In this document: in pieces, positions 45,561 through 55,799 of the stretch
How positions within the stretch are numbered: the first letter of the stretch is position 1
Layout: every line of letters starts with the position of its first letter
Assembly: GCA_016617785.1 (NCBI GenBank)
Contig: JADILM010000005.1
Location: 868,001 to 932,000 of the forward strand
Length of the DNA: 64,000 nt
DNA from: Sporobolomyces roseus
Lineage: Eukaryota; Basidiomycota; Microbotryomycetes; Sporidiobolales; Sporidiobolaceae
Direction: 5' to 3'
Translations under genes and position numbers: made by a program
Notes under the pieces: model-generated
Told to the model about the DNA's origin: nothing
What the model saw: the letters and a program-made list of their open reading frames with translations, nothing else
The model's database searches: none

Positions 45561-46240
45561 CTTGAGCGATCTTGTCTCTGGAAACTTTGTTGTGTTGTCG
45601 TGCTTGTTCGAGCATCGCATGTCGCTCACGCGTGGAGGCGAAAGGAGGGAACTGCGAAATCGATTTTTAAGTTGTTCTCCAAACCGACAGTCTTGATCGA
45701 CATCGGAGCTTTCAGTATGCCAATGTACTGATCAAGCGATCTTGTCACGTAATTCGATACTCCCCAAGCAAGCGGCTTTCAAGGAAAGAGAACGATATTG
45801 GGTGGTCAGCGAACGGGTCCGGCGAGAGGGAATATCGCAAATGGTGAAGAAAAGGTAACTAACAAACTCGTGATACTGGCTAATATTGAAGTCTTACGCT
45901 CTGCTATTTGCTTCTGAAGTTGTACCATGGTGACGTCGAAGCAGAATTCACGAGCTTGCGACCTCCTCTCGAAAGTCTGGCGCAATGTTACGCTTGGGGC
46001 ACTCGCACCGAGCTGAGAGTCAAGCAGCAACTACTTGCGCTATGGCGCAGCAAAACACGGATACAAGAGCTACTCATTGTGAGGGAGCTAAGCGACAATC
46101 AACAGCTTCGTTTCATTCGTTATCTTCACTAAGCCACTACTCTTTCTCTCGATCTTGTGTTTCCCTCGACGTGGACCTACTTTCGACGAGCTCGCTTCGT
46201 TAGCGAGAGCGCCATTGAGCGTGGGATCGAAGACTCACCT
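45561..46240. other. gene-free stretch containing a copied PTR2 intron fragment
   Basis: No gene supported. Contains the fragment at 45795-45881 related to the PTR2 gene. Confidence 0.5.
45795..45881. repeat. fragment copied from PTR2 intron 12/exon 12
   Basis: The segment GGGTGGTCAGCGAACGG, then GGCGAGAGGGAATATCGCAAATG, through AGGTAACTAACA-ACTCGTGATACT, matches about 52395-52477, spanning intron 12 and the start of exon 12 of the PTR2 gene, with a few substitutions. Same orientation as the source. Confidence 0.85.
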
Positions 46241-47405
46241 TCAGATTTCCCAAACCTCGTTGTAACTCCAAACTATCCCGCGCTTCTCGCATTCCACTTC
46301 GAATCTCCTCGCTTCCTTGCGTTTCGGTGTCGGTGAGATATTGAGGCGTTCAAGCTTGGCGGAAGGGGAGAGGTTCGAAACGAATTCTGCGAGATTTGGC
46401 GGACAGAACCCGTGCCCGATCGAAAGTGAAATGAGAGAAGCTTTGAGCTGTTCGGCGAGATCATCTACAGGGAATGACCAAACAGGGAAGAGAACGTTGT
46501 CGCTGGCGGAATGAGGATGACTGTTTCGAGAGAATTAGGAAGTGCCTTGATAGACTTCGAGACTGTTTCAATCAAGCACTCCAACTCCCCCCCTAAGAAC
46601 CATTCGTCGGAGTCGATTGAGTGGTTACTATCGACGTTGAGTTCGAGGTGTTCGAGATGTGGGAGATTGGAAAAAGCGAATTTTGTTAGAGGTATTGACA
46701 GCGTGCGAAGTTGAGCGTTGGGAAGAGGAGTGTACCATCTCCATGCTGCGTAAGGCGTGATTCGAAGTGCCGAGTAAGATGCGAGAAGCGAGTACTGTTC
46801 TTCTCCATCGAATGATCTCCTATGGAGCGGGTGAAACGAAATGAGATTCATTTCGAACGGAGGTGAAGAGTGGTCCTCCGTGAGTGTGTCGATACGGCGT
46901 TGACGGAAGTACAGTTGTCTGTCAATCAAGTCGAAGTCACAAGGATCGTCGAGGATGACCCTTTGAAGTTTCGGAAACGAGAGTGTCGAAAAGAACGTTT
47001 CCACACCGTTGACCTCCTCTTCTCCATCTTCCTCTTCCTCTTCCTCTTCCTCTTCATCTTCTTCTTCTTCTTCCTCTTCCTCTCGCCCATCCCATGGTAG
47101 AATAGGTTGTGTACAGCGGCCACAAAACTGAATACGAAGATCCGAACGAGGGGCGCCAAATGCGAATATTGGCGTAGGCAGCGGAGGAGGCATGCGGACG
47201 TAGCTGTGAGATAATCCCAGAAGATCCACTCATGAATTTTCCACATCTTGTATTGAATAAGATGGATGGTGAGGCGAGAGTAGAGGTGAGGGCGAACGAT
47301 CTGGGAGAAGAGTCTCGATACGAGACAAGAGTTGTAAAGATCTTGTAACCCTGTGACACGGTGTAAGATGAGTTCGAGAATCTCTGTCGGTAGGGTAGGG
47401 AGCAT
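46241..47405 (-). pseudogene. F-box/LRR-type protein gene with two frame changes
   Basis: It starts at 47405 with a clear F-box (LPTEILELILHRVTGLQDLYNSCLVSRLFSQIVRPHLY) and continues with leucine-rich sequence (LLRCLRQYSHLAPLVRIFVFSF). Around 47030-47090 a GAA/GAG microsatellite encodes either Lys or Glu runs depending on frame, and the plausible coding frame changes there. LRR-like sequence continues (LPNAQLRTLSIPLTKFAFSNLPHLEHLELNVDSN). A second frame change occurs near 46490, after which the frame reads LFPVWSFPVDDLAEQLKASL to a stop at 46241-46243. I found no splice sites that explain either shift with a normal intron, so the gene is probably broken, or the repeat is mis-assembled. F-box proteins are SCF ubiquitin-ligase substrate adaptors. 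Confidence 0.6.
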
Positions 47406-48502
47406 TGCGAAGGGAAGGAAGCTAAGAAATTGAAAGTAAGGTCAGCACACATTGAACAGGCCATGAGAGAGAGCTTCAGCACACAGTAGCGCAGGTGGAG
47501 CACTCCGGTAGATTCTAGAGTACGTTCTGCGTTCTCAAGAGGTCGAGAGAGGGAGGATGAGCGAGTTTGATATGAGAAGTGAAGGTCTGACGATTCGGGC
47601 CTGAGGGAGGCGTGTTCCTCGCTCAAAGAGGTGAGTGAGTGCTTGAAGACTGATTGATAGTGATTCCGGGGAGTCAGAGCGAGTTGTGGGCGGTGAAGTG
47701 AAGGGCAAGAGGAACAGGAGGGAAATCGAAAATCTTCGGGGTGTAGAGAGGCTCTTCATTGCTAGTGAAAAGCTTTCTTCGCTCTGTGAAGCTGGAAGGT
47801 TGACTAAGTATTGGACGGATGGCAGCTCACTCATTGTCGAACTAATTTCCTCGCGAGTAATTTCCTCGTAAGTTCGCAACAGATTCGTTTCGTAGAGCAG
47901 GGACTGTCTTCGCACGCAGCGAGCGAAGCCTATCGTGAAGATCGTAACACGGGAGGCAGCACCGACAATGTCAAAACACTCGGGAATGAGGATCCGTTGC
48001 AAGCGAAGAGGAAAAGCTACAAAATTGGTTTGTCAAGCGAGGGATAGAGGCAGGTAGAGAACAGAAGACTGATTGGCGGGCTGTCTGTACAAGCGCATGC
48101 GCAAGGAATCAGCGTGATAGCGTTCACAGACAGAGGCGGAAGAAGGGTTAAAAGGGAAGACAGGCTTACATTGAATCCGACAGCATCGAGGAAGGAAGGC
48201 GAGCGCATTGAACAAAACACGGCGAGCGCTAGCTAGAGACGTGATGAGCGACTTTGAAGGAAATTTGACGAGAAAATACGAAGGAGCACATTGGGAAAGC
48301 GAAGATGCCAAGACGCGAAGTACGAATGGATTGAGAGAGTGTCGGAGTGGACACGGGACTAGAAGTGGAGGGACGGCTGGAAATAAGGAGAAGTAGAAGA
48401 GAGGTTCAGTCGAAGTAGAGAAGGAGCGGAGGGCGATGTGAAATGACGAGGTCCAGTAGAGTGTCCAAGATGTCAGCGAGAATGAAGTTGGTTCCTGGTG
48501 AC
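47406..48502. other. 1.1 kb without a supported gene
   Basis: A minus-strand frame at 47535-48002 (155 codons) has no recognisable pattern. Just before the F-box ATG a CTGAC...TTTCTTAG sequence looks like a 5' UTR intron end. Nothing else seen. Confidence 0.4.
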
Positions 48503-48880
48503 CTACTTCCTGCATTCCGCGAGTCGTTTCTCCTCCCTCTTCCTGTCGGTCCTCATCTTCTTCGCTAACGTCTCTCGCTCTTCTTCGTTGAGACCGTTCC
48601 TTTCCACCTCTTCCTCGAGATCTGCCTCGAATCTCCTCTTCTTGATTCCCTCCATCATCGTCTGCGTTGCCTTTTGGAAGGCTTGGTCCCATTGAGCTTG
48701 ATATTGTGCTTGAGATTGTTTAGCTGTCAGAATGTCGAAACGAGCTCGCGATTGAGCGAGATGAGGTTGAGCGATTTGAGATAAAAGTCTCGAGACGAGG
48801 CAGAGATTGGCGAGGTCTCGAGGATCGGCGAGATTGACAACGATTGATTCGAAAACAGCTTTCGTAAGCGAAGGTGTCAT
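48503..48880 (-). CDS. short F-box-like protein, copy A
   Basis: Encodes 125 residues from the ATG at 48880 (another in-frame ATG lies at 48937, but CTCCTTACAG just before 48880 looks like an intron end). The N-terminal 60 residues (PSLTKAVFESIVVNLADPRD, LANLCLVSRLLSQIAQPHL) are F-box-like and resemble the F-box of the gene at 46241-47405. The remainder is a charged helix (KKRRFEADLEEEVERNG, then EEERETLAKKMRTDRKREEK). The first part lies in duplicated block A and is the same as copy B; after KQSQAQ the two proteins are unrelated. No LRR is present, so it is a truncated or reshaped F-box gene. Confidence 0.5.
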   Translation of the reverse strand: MTPSLTKAVFESIVVNLADPRDLANLCLVSRLLSQIAQPHLAQSRARFDILTAKQSQAQYQAQWDQAFQKATQTMMEGIKKRRFEADLEEEVERNGLNEEERETLAKKMRTDRKREEKRLAECRK

Positions 48881-49647
48881 AGTGAGGGAAGAAGACTGTA
48901 AGGAGGAGATGGCGACTATTAGGAAATGCTCGAGCACGCCAGTGGAGATAGCTATGACCCACGCTGGTACAGCTAATAATCTCCTATGATCTCTGCTGTA
49001 AATTCTGAGGCTTCAAGAGGTTGATAGACGTATGAAACGCGAATTGAAGATGAAGGAGTTCAAGTCGGGAAACGAGAGATCTTGCGATGTAAGAGCTAGA
49101 GGTAGGTTGCAGCTTGCTCTTGATAGGTGTTCTGATTGCTTGATGGGGCTAAGGTGACGCGGAGCAACTTGATAGCGTTCTGAAGTGAGGAGAAAGCGAG
49201 AGGGGAAAAGCGGCAGCGATGAAAGGCTCGTCTCCTCAAGGTGAGCTTCTCGGGTGATTGCACGTGTAACTAAGGGAACACGCTACCATTCGAGGAGGTC
49301 GAGCGATGTGAGCAAAATACTGAATGGATTTCGTTCGTTTCGCAAACTGAAGAAGTCCTCTTTCTTCAAGCGCTCGACACGCCTTGCGACGGCAGAAGCT
49401 AAAGCATCAACGGCATCGAAGCACAGTAGGAGGGGACCTCAAATTTCGGCAAACAAGGCACTGAGGAGAGAAACGACGATTTGAAGGAGAGGTGAGAAAG
49501 CTTTCTTCGTTGCTTTCGTATATTCCCTTCGACAACGATAACTACAAACATACAGACGATTTGACCCAAGAGAGAGAGAGAGGCGAAAAGAGGATAACTC
49601 CGTGATGAAATCGGAGATATTGGAATCGAACTGGTTTCGCGTTGCGC
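48881..49647. other. gene-free part of duplicated block A
   Basis: Short frames only; same as 51075-51841. Lies between the F-box-like start and the PTR2 stop codon copy. Confidence 0.5.
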
Positions 49648-50132
49648 TCATGCAACGTACTTCTTCTTCTTCTCGAGCGCTTCGTTGTTGGTTCCAGCCG
49701 ACAGTTGGTTGAGCTGTATCGGCGTAGTACGTGATCAGTGGCTGTGATGCCCGAAATGAGCGAGGGAGCGAGATAGGACTTACCGCGTCTTCCTCCTTGT
49801 CGAGCTTGCGGAAGCAGAAAAAGAAGAGGATACCAGCGACGAAGGCGAGTCCGGCGAAAGTGAAGTAGCTGCGGGGAAACGGTGTTGGCGTTAGGAACCG
49901 GAAGAGAATTGACAGAAATCAAAAATTGCGAAAATGCCATCGAGCAGGAGAGACTCACTTGGCTTCGAGAAGAGGATCCGTTGATAGAGGTAAGAAGGCC
50001 TCACCAATAGCGGCACTGGGGAGGGAAGGAGGCGAAGGATCAGCGATGCGCGCCCGGGTGACGAGCGATTTTTTTGGAAAGTTTCCAGCTCACCTGATGG
50101 CGGTCGTGAAGAGACCGATAGCCATGACCATC
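49648..50132 (-). pseudogene. orphan 3' exons of PTR2 (truncated copy)
   Basis: Copies of the last four PTR2 exons: part of exon 13 (50094-50132), exon 14 (49959-50015), exon 15 (49784-49868) and exon 16 (49648-49713). They encode MVMAIGLFTTAI, AAIGEAFLPLSTDPLLEA, YFTFAGLAFVAGILFFFCFR and the tail ending KKKKYVA. The splice sites are intact because the copy is nearly identical to the source, but sequence upstream of 50132 is unrelated, so there is no transporter. It might be transcribed as a fragment. Confidence 0.9.
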
Positions 50133-50690
50133 ACCTCGACGCCGCACGCTCTCTTAGCTCTCAACGGGGATTCTCCTGCGTAGACTCGACGAGAGGAAAG
50201 ATTGTTATTATTGAAAAAGGAGAGCAGTTTGGCGATGGTAACGCTACAAAACTTCTTTTTCGAAACAGACAAACGAGGTACTGACAGAACGGAAGGAATG
50301 AGATTACTTGGTATGTTGCGTGGTGAGAGTATATTTGCGGTAAATCGGTATGACGGTGAGAGGAGAGAAAAGGACGGCGAAGACGACTTTAAGTCGCGAG
50401 GAAAAGCTGACGTTATTTGCGGGTGAAGTCGATGGAATGGGGTACAGGGGGAACAGAGGGATGTCGATAGAACGTGCGAGTGATGGAGTACGGATGGATG
50501 ATGATCGTGGAGGAAAAGGTGTAAATGCGAGGGAACGAGAGGGGGAAAAGATCGAGTCGAAGCGGACCCGTGGAAAGGAGGTGGGTCGATAGAGGGAGGG
50601 AAGAGAGGTCGAGTCGACGGAGGAAGAGAGCGGCGGTAAGTGTGGTGTGAGCGAGCGACTTTGGGAAAATGAAGTTGATGTCGGTTCCGA
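50133..50690. other. unique spacer between duplicated blocks
   Basis: About 560 bases without a supported gene; separates block A from the copy-B gene's unique 3' half. Confidence 0.5.
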
Positions 50691-51074
50691 TTACTTCTCG
50701 GCGCGCTCCTTCTTTCTCCTCTTCTCGTCAGAGATCCTCTTCCTCCTAATAGCCTCCTTCGACTCTTCGCTCATTTCCTCTCGATCAATGATCATCTCCT
50801 CTTCCACCGCTCGTCTCCTCTTCCTCTCGTTCTCAAACATTTCTTCCCCTGCTGCTAGGAGGATGTCCCGAAGACTCGGAGCTCGGGCAGCTTCAGATTG
50901 TGCTTGAGATTGTTTAGCTGTCAGAATGTCGAAACGAGCTCGCGATTGAGCGAGATGAGGTTGAGCGATTTGAGATAAAAGTCTCGAGACGAGGCAGAGA
51001 TTGGCGAGGTCTCGAGGATCGGCGAGATTGACAACGATTGATTCGAAAACAGCTTTCGTAAGCGAAGGTGTCAT
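50691..51074 (-). CDS. short F-box-like protein, copy B
   Basis: Encodes 127 residues from the ATG at 51074. Residues 1-59 are the same as copy A (F-box-like). The C-terminal half is unrelated to copy A: SEAARAPSLRDILLAAGEEM followed by a Lys/Arg/Glu-rich helix ending KRRKKERAEK. The change occurs at the edge of the duplicated block (50897), so one of the two genes acquired a new 3' half by the rearrangement. Confidence 0.5.
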   Translation of the reverse strand: MTPSLTKAVFESIVVNLADPRDLANLCLVSRLLSQIAQPHLAQSRARFDILTAKQSQAQSEAARAPSLRDILLAAGEEMFENERKRRRAVEEEMIIDREEMSEESKEAIRRKRISDEKRRKKERAEK

Positions 51075-52326
51075 AGTGAGGGAAGAAGACTGTAAGGAGG
51101 AGATGGCGACTATTAGGAAATGCTCGAGCACGCCAGTGGAGATAGCTATGACCCACGCTGGTACAGCTAATAATCTCCTATGATCTCTGCTGTAAATTCT
51201 GAGGCTTCAAGAGGTTGATAGACGTATGAAACGCGAATTGAAGATGAAGGAGTTCAAGTCGGGAAACGAGAGATCTTGCGATGTAAGAGCTAGAGGTAGG
51301 TTGCAGCTTGCTCTTGATAGGTGTTCTGATTGCTTGATGGGGCTAAGGTGACGCGGAGCAACTTGATAGCGTTCTGAAGTGAGGAGAAAGCGAGAGGGGA
51401 AAAGCGGCAGCGATGAAAGGCTCGTCTCCTCAAGGTGAGCTTCTCGGGTGATTGCACGTGTAACTAAGGGAACACGCTACCATTCGAGGAGGTCGAGCGA
51501 TGTGAGCAAAATACTGAATGGATTTCGTTCGTTTCGCAAACTGAAGAAGTCCTCTTTCTTCAAGCGCTCGACACGCCTTGCGACGGCAGAAGCTAAAGCA
51601 TCAACGGCATCGAAGCACAGTAGGAGGGGACCTCAAATTTCGGCAAACAAGGCACTGAGGAGAGAAACGACGATTTGAAGGAGAGGTGAGAAAGCTTTCT
51701 TCGTTGCTTTCGTATATTCCCTTCGACAACGATAACTACAAACATACAGACGATTTGACCCAAGAGAGAGAGAGAGGCGAAAAGAGGATAACTCCGTGAT
51801 GAAATCGGAGATATTGGAATCGAACTGGTTTCGCGTTGCGCTCATGCAACGTACTTCTTCTTCTTCTCGAGCGCTTCGTTGTTGGTTCCAGCCGACAGTT
51901 GGTTGAGCTGTATCGGCGTAGTACGTGATCAGTGGCTGTGATGCCCGAAACGAGCGAGGGAGCGAGATAGGACTTACCGCGTCTTCCTCCTTGTCGAGCT
52001 TGCGGAAGCAGAAAAAGAAGAGGATACCAGCGACGAAGGCGAGTCCGGCGAAAGTGAAGTAGCTGCGGGGAAACGGTGTTGGCGTTAGGAACCGGAAGAG
52101 AATTGACAGAAATCAAAAATTGCGAAAATGCCATCGAGCAGGAGAGACTCACTTGGCTTCGAGAAGAGGATCCGTTGATAGAGGTAAGAAGGCCTCACCA
52201 ATAGCGGCACTGGGGAGGGAAGGAGGCGAAGGATCAGCGATGCGCGCCCGGGTGACGAGCGATTTTTTTGGAAAGTTTCCAGCTCACCTGATGGCGGTCG
52301 TGAAGAGACCGATAGCCATGACCATC
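50897..52326. repeat. direct segmental duplication, block B (1430 bp)
   Basis: The partner of block A, still joined to the complete PTR2 gene, so block B is probably the source. It ends within PTR2 exon 13. Confidence 0.95.
51075..51841. other. gene-free part of duplicated block B
   Basis: Same sequence as 48881-49647. No gene supported. Confidence 0.5.
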
Positions 52327-54783
52327 GAACGCATGTTGGATGGTGCCTTAGAGAAGGCATATTCCCTGAAGGTGCCGAGAGGTAGAGAGCGAAACTGGGT
52401 GGTCAGCGAACGGATTCGGCGAGAGGGAATATCGCAAATGATGAAGAAAAGGTAACTAACAGACTCGTGATACTCGCGAGGATCTCCGATAGAGCAATAA
52501 AGACTGTAGAGAGTGCCAGTAGTCAGTTGCGTGCTTCTTGGGAGAGTTGAAGCCGAGAAATGGAGTCGAAAGGGAAATCGAGCTCAAACTCACTGTAGGT
52601 GGGAGTCTGAACCCAGACACTGAGGGGGATGAAGGGCTCAGCCTCGCATGTAGATGCACTCTTGCCGCAGACTGATCGATCGTAGATGAGATATTGTGTG
52701 ATACCTGATTCGAACAGAACCAAAGTCAGCTCCGAATTTTGGAAAGACGACGAATGAAGCTTACCAGCAAGGACCATCGCGATGGTTCCTATAGACGCGA
52801 GGAGAAGGCTTCGTTAGTCTGCGGTTTGGCGAGAAGAGCTGAAGAAACCAGGAAAACGAACCACACATGAATCCTGCGAAACGACAACAACGTGAGCCTA
52901 GGTGCTCGGGCGAAGAAAGAGATAGTAGCTACACACCTGCGAAGATCTTCTTGATCGGCGTGAACTTGAATCCGGCGCGGAGAAGAGCGGGGTAGACGAC
53001 CAAGTCCATAATCGGCTGTTGTTTGACGGGAGGTTAGCTCGGATACTTCTAATGAGCCTGCGAACGCTACGCACGATCAGGATGACGAGAGCGATAGGGT
53101 CGAGGTTATTGATCAGGTCATTTGGCAATCGTTATAGCCCGGGATTGGGTGTTAGTATCAAAGCGAAATAAAATTCCACGGAGAGAATCTTGAGACTCAC
53201 CCATTCGTGTCCAACAAAGCGGCTTGCGAGGTCAAGTTGTTGTTGATCTCTGTATGTGTAGGGACGAAGGAGGAAGAGAAGAAGGGAAAGAAAAGTCAGT
53301 TTCGGTAATAGACGCACTAGCACAAAGAGGAAAACGTACGGTTGTAGGTAAGCCAGTAGATAGGGAAGAAGACGAATACTTGACAAGCCTTGAATCCACG
53401 ACGAACTTCGTCGACCCATTGATCGTTCCAAGTCATGTAAGAGGGACGGTCTTCGACGGGAATCTTCGAAGGCTTCGCGGCATCCCAGAAGGTTTCGTGC
53501 TTCCATGCTTTGGGGCTGAATCCCTTGCCCTTGAAGCAGAGACTGATGAGACGAAGGGCCTTGCTGAGAACGGAACCAGTAGGAGGAGTTTTGACGTATC
53601 GGTTCCTCCCGAGGAAGAGGACAATAGGGCAGAGGAGGAAAATGCAGGTGGGAAGGAGGAAGGCGAGCCAGAAACCGACACGCTTCTCGGCATAGACCAT
53701 CGAGATCTGCAAGGAGACAAAGGAAAGTCAGTCTCGCGTTTCGCGAAAATTGAAAGCTCGCAACTCACTTGACCGGCGAGAGCACCAATGTTGATCATGA
53801 GGTAGAAGTAGTTGTAGACTCGTGCCGTCGTGACTGCAGGATCGATAATGACACGCTCTCCCTTCTTCGTGGTCGTGATAGTTAAACGGTGGTTGGTGAT
53901 TTGTTCGGCGATGAGGGGGGAGACGTTACTCTTGAACATTCCGGTACCCGCTCCCATCACGATCAAAGCCAATGAGAAGATTCCAAGCGAAGTTTGCGGT
54001 TTCTGGATGACACTTGGGATAGCCGAGATGATGAGGATGACATGCCCGACGAGCGCAATCGCGAGAGCGTAGCAGATGGTGCGGTATCGACCGAAATAGG
54101 TATCCGCGAGCCAAGCTCCGACCAAAGGTGTGGTGTAGACCTGTGGGAGCGGAACATCAGCGAAAAGAATTTCCACAACTTCGAAAACGACAATTTACCC
54201 AGAACTGATTGAAGGTGGTGAGACCGGTTGAGGCTTGTTGACCTTGACCCAAAGCTCCAGAGGTTTGGTCGGGACCCGAAGAACCGGTAGTTGAACCTTT
54301 GCGAATTGAGAGCGATTAGTTTCGAGAAAAAGCGGGAATAGAAAATGAAACCATCTCGAGACTCACCTTCGGGGAGAGGACGCTGGATGAAGTTGACAAA
54401 GACGACAGTAGAACCGTAGTACGAGAAACGTTCACATCTGAAGAAGCGTGAGGAAAGAGGTCAGTATTCGAATCGAAACGGAATTCTTCGGCTGAAACCG
54501 AAACCACCACCACTCACAATTCGATGAAAGCGATCAAGAAAGCAGACCAGTCGATCGATCCTGAAACCCTTCGAAGAGTAGCGAGTTCCTCCTCGGTAGG
54601 CTTTCCTTCGTAATCGACTAAATCCTCCTCCTCTGCCTCTCCGTTGCTCGATGAGCCTACTGCTAATTTCTCATCGACTACATAGTTTCCATCCTTGCCG
54701 TCTTTCGAATCGTGGTGGCCAATATCGTGAGCATCGGCGTTTGCGATGGCTTCGAGCCCGTTACCGTTTGGATCCAACGACAT
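51842..54783 (-). CDS. ptr2: PTR2-type proton-coupled peptide transporter
   Basis: Sixteen exons: 54518-54783, 54367-54437, 54199-54296, 53769-54140, 53340-53706, 53201-53249, 53075-53129, 52937-53015, 52862-52873 (12 nt), 52765-52788, 52594-52704, 52461-52503, 52288-52365, 52153-52209, 51978-52062 and 51842-51907. They encode 610 residues with all phases consistent. Landmarks: FIELCERFSYYGSTVVFVNF, VGAWLADTYFGRYRTI, YNYFYLMINIGALAG, INNNLTSQAA, IALSEILASI and YAFSKAPSNMRSMVMAIGLF. This is a 12-span POT/PTR transporter importing di- and tripeptides. Exon 7 (NDLINNLDPIALVILI) is preceded by TAACG, not AG, although a TACTAAC branch site is present; without it a membrane segment is lost. The gene may therefore be mis-spliced. 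Confidence 0.85.
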
Positions 54784-55799
54784 TGTTGCTAAAAGTCGAG
54801 AGAGGTGAGGGAGATGTTGTGATCGAGAGAAGTCGTGTGAGTCGGGGGGTAGTCTGTTTTTAAGCCGAGCTTGCTAGAGTTGTTCGGAGACTGGAGGCGA
54901 GAATGGAAAGTCGAGCGATCTGCTGTCGTTTCTTGCCGGTTGTCGCGTCGAATCCCAGTCTTGAGAGGAAGTGAGGAGAGCAAGAGTAAGCCCTGTTATC
55001 GGTCCAAAGTGAGTCTAGTGTTCCCCGGTGAAACCTTGAAAAAAATCAGCTCGACCGCGAGGTGTTTCTGTTTCGGTTTCGCCCTGAAATAAATTTTTTG
55101 TGGAGGGAATCCTAATGTTCGATGCAGTTCGGACAACGAACACCGCGCGGAAACCTCTTCGAGAAAAGGTTCTTTTCTGGGGCTCTTCACGGAGAGAGAC
55201 GGATTCCTCAAAAAAAGCTGTCGATGGCGTGCTCACTGCACAGAGAAGGCCGCGGGTTCAGTAACGAAACAGCGAGGAAGAGAAGGTAGTCTCCCCTGTC
55301 GAAAAAACGAACATTACCCTTGTGCTAAGCTTGACCCTGACCCAAAATTGCGCTCATCTGACCATCTTCCATTTGCTCGGCGGAGAATGAAACCTCGAGG
55401 CTAATCACCCACACATGATTGGAGCACTGATATGCGAGAAAAAGCTCCGGTCAGCGCTTAAAAGCGAAATCGAAATTGGCGATGAATACGCCAAAGTTTC
55501 ACACGGCGTGCCGGTGAAATCATCGAGTCGATACTGTAGAGTAGCGTGGGGTCGTTGAGATAAGGCCACACTTTCGATCGTTCTCATAGCCGGGAGGAGC
55601 GGGAACGAAGGGAAATCTGCACGAGGTGAAAGAGACGAAGAGCCATCGAAGTCGAGCGAGAACAATGGATCCCGCAGACGAATTCTTGACGTGCTCGAGT
55701 CATAGGGTCGATCAGCGAGAAAGCGTGCGAAGGGAGACGAGACGAGACCTGAACGCTGCTGAACGGGAATTGCAAATTGCAACAATTCGAAGAAACCGA
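54784..55799. other. upstream region of ptr2 and 3' flank of xap5
   Basis: About 1 kb with no supported gene; a minus-strand frame at 55405-55920 overlaps xap5 exons and lacks family pattern. GATA-type sequences (TTATC near 54995, GATAAG near 55559) occur; GATA factors control nitrogen genes in fungi, but isolated hexamers are weak evidence. Confidence 0.4.

Larger units (their letters stand above)
48703..50132. repeat. direct segmental duplication, block A (1430 bp)
   Basis: Matches 50897-52326 with a constant offset of 2194. The only difference I noticed is T at 49757 versus C at 51951. It carries the 5' part of the F-box-like gene, a gene-free stretch, and the last exons of PTR2. Confidence 0.95.

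Noticed and set aside
47535..48002. 155-codon minus-strand frame as a gene
   Set aside because: No recognisable domain, no clear splice structure, in a rearranged region.
48033..48692. 219-codon minus-strand frame
   Set aside because: Overlaps the F-box-like copy A in another frame and is low-complexity.
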